Part shown: positions 23,201 through 25,149 of the stretch, in pieces
How positions within the stretch are numbered: the first letter of the stretch is position 1
Layout: the number at the start of each line of letters is the position of its first letter
Assembly: GCA_964353255.1 (NCBI GenBank)
Contig: CAYGVJ010000078.1
Coordinates: 1-25,149, forward strand
Length of the DNA: 25,149 nt
Direction of reading: 5' to 3'
Origin: VFZS01 sp964353255
GTDB lineage: Bacteria; Acidobacteriota; Terriglobia; Bryobacterales; Bryobacteraceae
Notes under the pieces: generated by a model
What the model saw: the letters and a program-made list of their open reading frames with translations, nothing else
Told to the model about the DNA's origin: nothing
The model's database searches: none
Position numbers and translations under genes: made by a program

Positions 23201-24094
23201 TTCACAAACAACGATCCCCCCTTGCAGTTGCGTGCAGTGATTGAGGGGCGCTGGGCGGGCACTTGGCAGGCGCGCAACGCCGCCGCGGTCACCGTCAACC
23301 TCAGAGCGCAGAAGACGGAGCCCAGGCTGGAAGGCACGGTGCAAATCGCCGGCAGCCTCCAGCCGAACCCCAATCCCCCGATGATCGCTGCCGACGGCGT
23401 CCTCAACGCCGCTAGCTTCCGGTTGAAAGCGCCCATCGCCCCCGGCAGCCTCGTCTCCATCTTCGGCTCGAAGCTAGCCACCGAACTGCGTCAGGCGCAA
23501 GCGCTCCCGCTGGCCACCGAAATGGCGGGCACGGTCGGAATGATCGCCGGACGTCCCCTGCCCCTGCTGTTCACCAGCGACGGCCAAGTCAACGGCATGC
23601 TCCCATTCGATCTGGCCACCGGAGTGACCCACCAGATGCTCATCCAGCGGCAGCGCAGCATCTCGCTGCCCGAGCCGGTGGTCATTGCACCCGCGCAACC
23701 GGCCATCTTCACCAAGGACCTGACCGGCAGAGGGCAGGCCATCGCCGTCGGCGTGGCGCCGGACGGCACGCAGTACCTGGTCGAGCCGGAGACCCCGTTA
23801 CAGCAAGGGCACGCCGTAGTTCTCTACTGCGCCGGTTTGGGCCCGGTGTCGCCGCCGGTCCCGGACGGCGCGCAAGCGCCGCTGGAGCCTCTGTCCTGGA
23901 CCTCGAACCCCGTGACCGTCACCATCGGTGGACAAGAAGCGCGCGTGCTGTTTTCCGGCCTGGCGCCCGGCTTTGCCGGCCTGTACCAGGTGAACGCGCT
24001 CGTGCCCGAGGGCATCGAGAAGGGTCCCGAGGTGCCCATTATCCTCACCCTCGCCGGCCAGTCCAGCCCGTTGGTGACCCTGCCGGTGCAGTAG
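20282..24094 (+). CDS. Secreted NHL-repeat protein with BACON-like domains and Solibacter-type C-terminal domain
   Basis: 1270 residues. A signal peptide (LLRCAAATLLLGCGLAFPL) is followed by about twelve tandem ~56-residue NHL/teneurin-type units (~25-690), each with the pattern ITTVAGxGxxGxSGDGGPA then P-x-G-V-A-x-D-x-x-GNLYIAD then N-x-RIRKV. They should form one or two beta-propellers for protein or glycan binding. Two BACON-like beta-sandwich units follow at ~690-800 and ~805-920 (PNWISLTPDRG and RNWLNYAPAS mark the conserved N-W-L/I-S site). Residues ~1036-1270 match what I know as the Solibacter C-terminal domain (TIGR03437): GVLNAASFRLKAPIAPGSLV, then DGQVNGMLPFDL, then LYCAGLGPVSPP, then YQVNALVPEGI. 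The start follows the caspase-like gene by 42 bp. An extracellular structural or adhesive role is likely; no catalytic site is seen. Confidence 0.92.
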   Translation: MSYITLLRCAAATLLLGCGLAFPLDIITTVAGTDWVFPTEARPAIDTPFGTLSSVAIGPGGAPYFASARIFRLNADGTYTLVAGNGVDGFSGDGGPALSASLHSPRGLSFDGQSNLYFVDSDNFRVRKITPAGTITTIAGYGQAGSGGDGGPAVSATLGVGALDTAVDSAGNVYIADTGNRRVRQITPAGIIRTFAGTGEAGSSGDGGPAVNASMIPRALALDGVGNLYIGETSRVRVVNTAGVITAFAGTGELGYSGDGGSAGAARLGQIRCLTLDSAGNLYIGDTNYVVRKVTPERVISTFAGNGTSAFSGDGGPATQASMQTPAGVASDASGNLFIADERNFRLRKVAPSQVITTVAGNGAFRYGGDGGPAVSAYMINPTSVAVDAAGNIYVAEILGNRVRKITPFGQISTLAGTGRRGYSGDGGPAAAAALASPYSVVADPAGNVFIADTGNSRIRKITSAGVITTVAGNGQTGYSGDRGPATVASLNSPMGLALDRAGNLYLCDAAANVVRKVDTSGVITTVAGTGRAGFSGDGGPATQAALSGPFGVAVGPDGSLYISDEINARIRRVSPDGIITTVAGNGQMGGTGDGGPPLQATFSSMDDLKVDAAGNIFVASGGDNRIRGISRDGVVYTVAGTGVKGLSGDGGPASRAQLHYPGGIALDPSGNLYIAERSNHRVRLVQISPPASIALSQTGLTFTTAVGSGVPPQSFNVVNGGQGTMNWTATATVIGGGPNWISLTPDRGTSVAGATAPSVEVRVNPAGLAAGDYYALVQVSAFGVPNSPQFVTVVLNVMGAAAARGAAVQPTGLIFVGAQGGTAPDAQSLQVSNLTTRELTYNSSIAFTEGRNWLNYAPASAAIPAGQSVRINVQPPLAGLTSGAYTAALTLSFSDGTTQGILLVLIVRPAGSPSAGKDNQTRAAACNPSRLLMVSTLLGNGFSALASWPVPLEVRVVDDCGAPLLSGTVGATFTNNDPPLQLRAVIEGRWAGTWQARNAAAVTVNLRAQKTEPRLEGTVQIAGSLQPNPNPPMIAADGVLNAASFRLKAPIAPGSLVSIFGSKLATELRQAQALPLATEMAGTVGMIAGRPLPLLFTSDGQVNGMLPFDLATGVTHQMLIQRQRSISLPEPVVIAPAQPAIFTKDLTGRGQAIAVGVAPDGTQYLVEPETPLQQGHAVVLYCAGLGPVSPPVPDGAQAPLEPLSWTSNPVTVTIGGQEARVLFSGLAPGFAGLYQVNALVPEGIEKGPEVPIILTLAGQSSPLVTLPVQ
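20340..22350 (+). repeat. Tandem ~168-bp repeats encoding NHL units
   Basis: About twelve direct, diverged units with a period near 168-171 bp follow each other inside the NHL gene. The most conserved core in each encodes SGDGGPA and the following GNLYIAD stretch. Third-position differences are many, so the array is old and held by selection rather than freshly amplified. The first two units and the last are the least regular. Confidence 0.75.
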
Positions 24095-24107
24095 AGAGCC
24101 GACCCGA

Positions 24108-24130
24108 CAGCGGCTGTCATATGGCCGCTG
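24108..24130. terminator. Hairpin between convergent genes (possible bidirectional terminator)
   Basis: CAGCGGC (24108-24114) pairs with GCCGCTG (24124-24130) around a 9-nt loop, and the stem can extend by GAC/GTC with a one-base bulge. It sits in the 38-bp gap between the convergent NHL and SnoaL-like genes. There is no U-run on either strand, so it may be only a weak terminator or a transcript-end stabiliser. Confidence 0.4.
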
Positions 24131-24132
24131 AG

Positions 24133-24534
24133 TCAAGCCATTCCCAGGCGTTTCCAAGTCTTTAGCATTGGATCTGGGTTCACGTACAACTGCCAAGCCG
24201 AGATCCGCGCACCGTCAACGACAACACGCCAAGCCGCAGGAACTGACCAGCGGTTCTCGGGGTCGAGAGTTCCCTGATGACTGAATGTGCCTGTGGCCGT
24301 GCCCAGAAGCACAATCGTGTTGCCCCGGCTGAATGTCTCCTCCACTTCTATTCGATAGTCGGGCACCATCGAAAAATAGTGCCCCCAAGCCTTTCGCATC
24401 CTTTCACGGCCTGCTGTTTCGGCTCCGTCTGAATCGACGAACACGTGATCGCGCGTCATCAGTCCAGCCATCTTCTCAACCTGTTGCGAGTTGATGGCTT
24501 CAACAAATGACATCGCCACCTTCAAGGGATCCAT
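24133..24534 (-). CDS. SnoaL/NTF2-like domain protein
   Basis: 133 residues of the SnoaL/NTF2-like superfamily, a cone-shaped fold used by small isomerases, hydrolases and binding proteins. The start at 24534 gives MDPLKVAMSFVEAINSQQVEKMAGLM, the usual first helices, and has AAGGA in front; longer frames run into the neighbouring gene. Next come DHVFVDSDGAETAGRERMRKAW (the typical D-x-x-G loop before the third helix), HYFSMVPDYRIEVEETF, and strands with GTATGTFSHQGT and WRVVVDGARISAWQLYVN. The length is normal for a stand-alone member. It lies 29 bp after the DinB-like gene on the same strand, so the two are probably co-transcribed. The substrate cannot be predicted. Confidence 0.85.
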   Translation of the reverse strand: MDPLKVAMSFVEAINSQQVEKMAGLMTRDHVFVDSDGAETAGRERMRKAWGHYFSMVPDYRIEVEETFSRGNTIVLLGTATGTFSHQGTLDPENRWSVPAAWRVVVDGARISAWQLYVNPDPMLKTWKRLGMA

Positions 24535-24563
24535 CCTGTTGTCCTTCCCTGCATCTGCCTCAT

Positions 24564-25149
24564 CTACTTCTTCGGAAACTTCGGATCCGCCTTGATCTCC
24601 CGAATCTGCAAAATGTGCCGCTGCCGGTGGGTGGAAATCAGCAGCAGCCACTGATACGCGTCACTTTGCTCCCTTTCCACAACGTGGCCGCGCAGGTCCT
24701 CATTCGTGGTCCTGACGTATTCGAGCATCTGCGCATGTAGCTTGCGGATGGCGTATAGCCCGGCTCCGAGATCGCGCAATTGCCCTTTCGAGTCTTCCGC
24801 GGCTACGGCCTTCTGGCGTTGGGTCCGGTCGATGCCGTACCACAGGACGCCCTCGTCCCCGCCGGGCCGTTTCTGGCTGCTCGGCGGCGCCTTCATGGCC
24901 TTCCGCAGGTCCTGCCAGTAAATGGGCTCGGCGATCACCAGGTGCTCCACCACCTTCATGATGCTCCACGACCCCGCGGCGGGCCGGAACTGGAGCTGGG
25001 CAGGAGAGAACTCGGAGACTTCATCCACCAGCCAGCCCGCGGTCATTTCCAGGTGCGCGACCAGACGCTGTCGTTCCAACGTGGTCAGGGACGTAGCCAC
25101 CACGGAGCCGGCGACGAGAGCCAGCAAGAATACAGCAGCAACCGGTATC
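24564..25149 (-). CDS. DinB-family protein, start beyond the window
   Basis: At least 195 residues are in the window, with the reading frame open to the right edge. The first visible residues are hydrophobic (VAAVFLLALVAGSVVATS), which looks like the end of a signal peptide, so the true start is probably just outside; a TTG at 25127 is the only in-window alternative. The rest is a DinB-like four-helix bundle. RQRLVAHLEMTAGWLVDEV leads to SWSIMKVVEHLVIAE with one conserved His, and DAYQWLLLISTHRQRHILQI supplies the later His pair that completes the usual metal site. DinB proteins include metal-dependent thiol transferases and stress proteins. A secreted version would act in the periplasm; its function is unknown. 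Confidence 0.83.
   Translation of the reverse strand, partial: IPVAAVFLLALVAGSVVATSLTTLERQRLVAHLEMTAGWLVDEVSEFSPAQLQFRPAAGSWSIMKVVEHLVIAEPIYWQDLRKAMKAPPSSQKRPGGDEGVLWYGIDRTQRQKAVAAEDSKGQLRDLGAGLYAIRKLHAQMLEYVRTTNEDLRGHVVEREQSDAYQWLLLISTHRQRHILQIREIKADPKFPKK

Noticed and set aside
21758..23344. A 528-codon minus-strand open frame
   Set aside because: It is antisense to the NHL/BACON gene, is full of His/Arg/Gly from reversed GC-rich codons, and shows no domain or ribosome site.

Overview
The window looks like a chromosome segment of a high-GC member of the Acidobacteriota, order Bryobacterales (Candidatus Solibacter-like). Three things point there: two very large Oar-type TonB-dependent receptors with an N-terminal carboxypeptidase-regulatory-like domain, a secreted NHL-repeat protein ending in what I recognise as the Solibacter-type C-terminal domain (TIGR03437 family), and a secreted caspase-like/TPR protein. 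This placement rests on gene content and recall of families; no search was run.

Left part, 1-7123, is a scrambled accessory zone around a tRNA-Arg(UCU) gene. A degenerate copy of the tRNA-Arg locus (gene tail, promoter and 5' half of the tRNA) lies at 1-119, and the intact locus lies at 6781-6933. Between them are about 620 bp without a recognisable gene, an Oar-like receptor (742-4653), an IS1380-type transposase missing its N-terminus and a catalytic-signature arginine (4911-6065), a hairpin-rich likely dispersed repeat (6131-6230), the last 43 codons of a second, diverged transposase copy (6287-6418), and the last ~120 codons of a DUF4038/GH140-like glycoside hydrolase (6419-6792). Just after the tRNA is a frameshifted remnant of a serine hydrolase (6952-7123).

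Middle part, 7089-14061, is one compact minus-strand operon of seven genes with overlaps of 4 to 38 nt or gaps of 11-32 nt. In transcription order it encodes an HPr-kinase-like P-loop protein, two tandemly duplicated GT4 glycosyltransferases, a PqqD-family (RRE-type) protein, a GT2 glycosyltransferase and two different PF14907-type nucleotidyltransferases. Kinase + PqqD-like + nucleotidyltransferase is a combination known from lasso-peptide tailoring clusters and from the poorly understood HPr-rel-A system. No asparagine-synthetase-like cyclase, leader peptidase or separate precursor peptide is visible. Instead the PqqD-like protein carries its own C-terminal tail with a lasso-leader-like Y-x-x-P-x-L motif. 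This is the best candidate in the window for an undescribed system: a recognition domain fused to its own substrate-like peptide, encoded with a kinase, two nucleotidyltransferases and three glycosyltransferases.

Right part, 14162-25149, holds a second Oar-like receptor on the minus strand (14162-17335), divergent by only 33 bp from a secreted FecR-like/caspase/EF-hand/TPR protein (17369-20239). Next come the NHL-repeat protein (20282-24094), a SnoaL/NTF2-like protein (24133-24534, minus) and a DinB-family protein running off the right edge (minus). The divergent pair shares an overlapping, near-symmetric -10 element.
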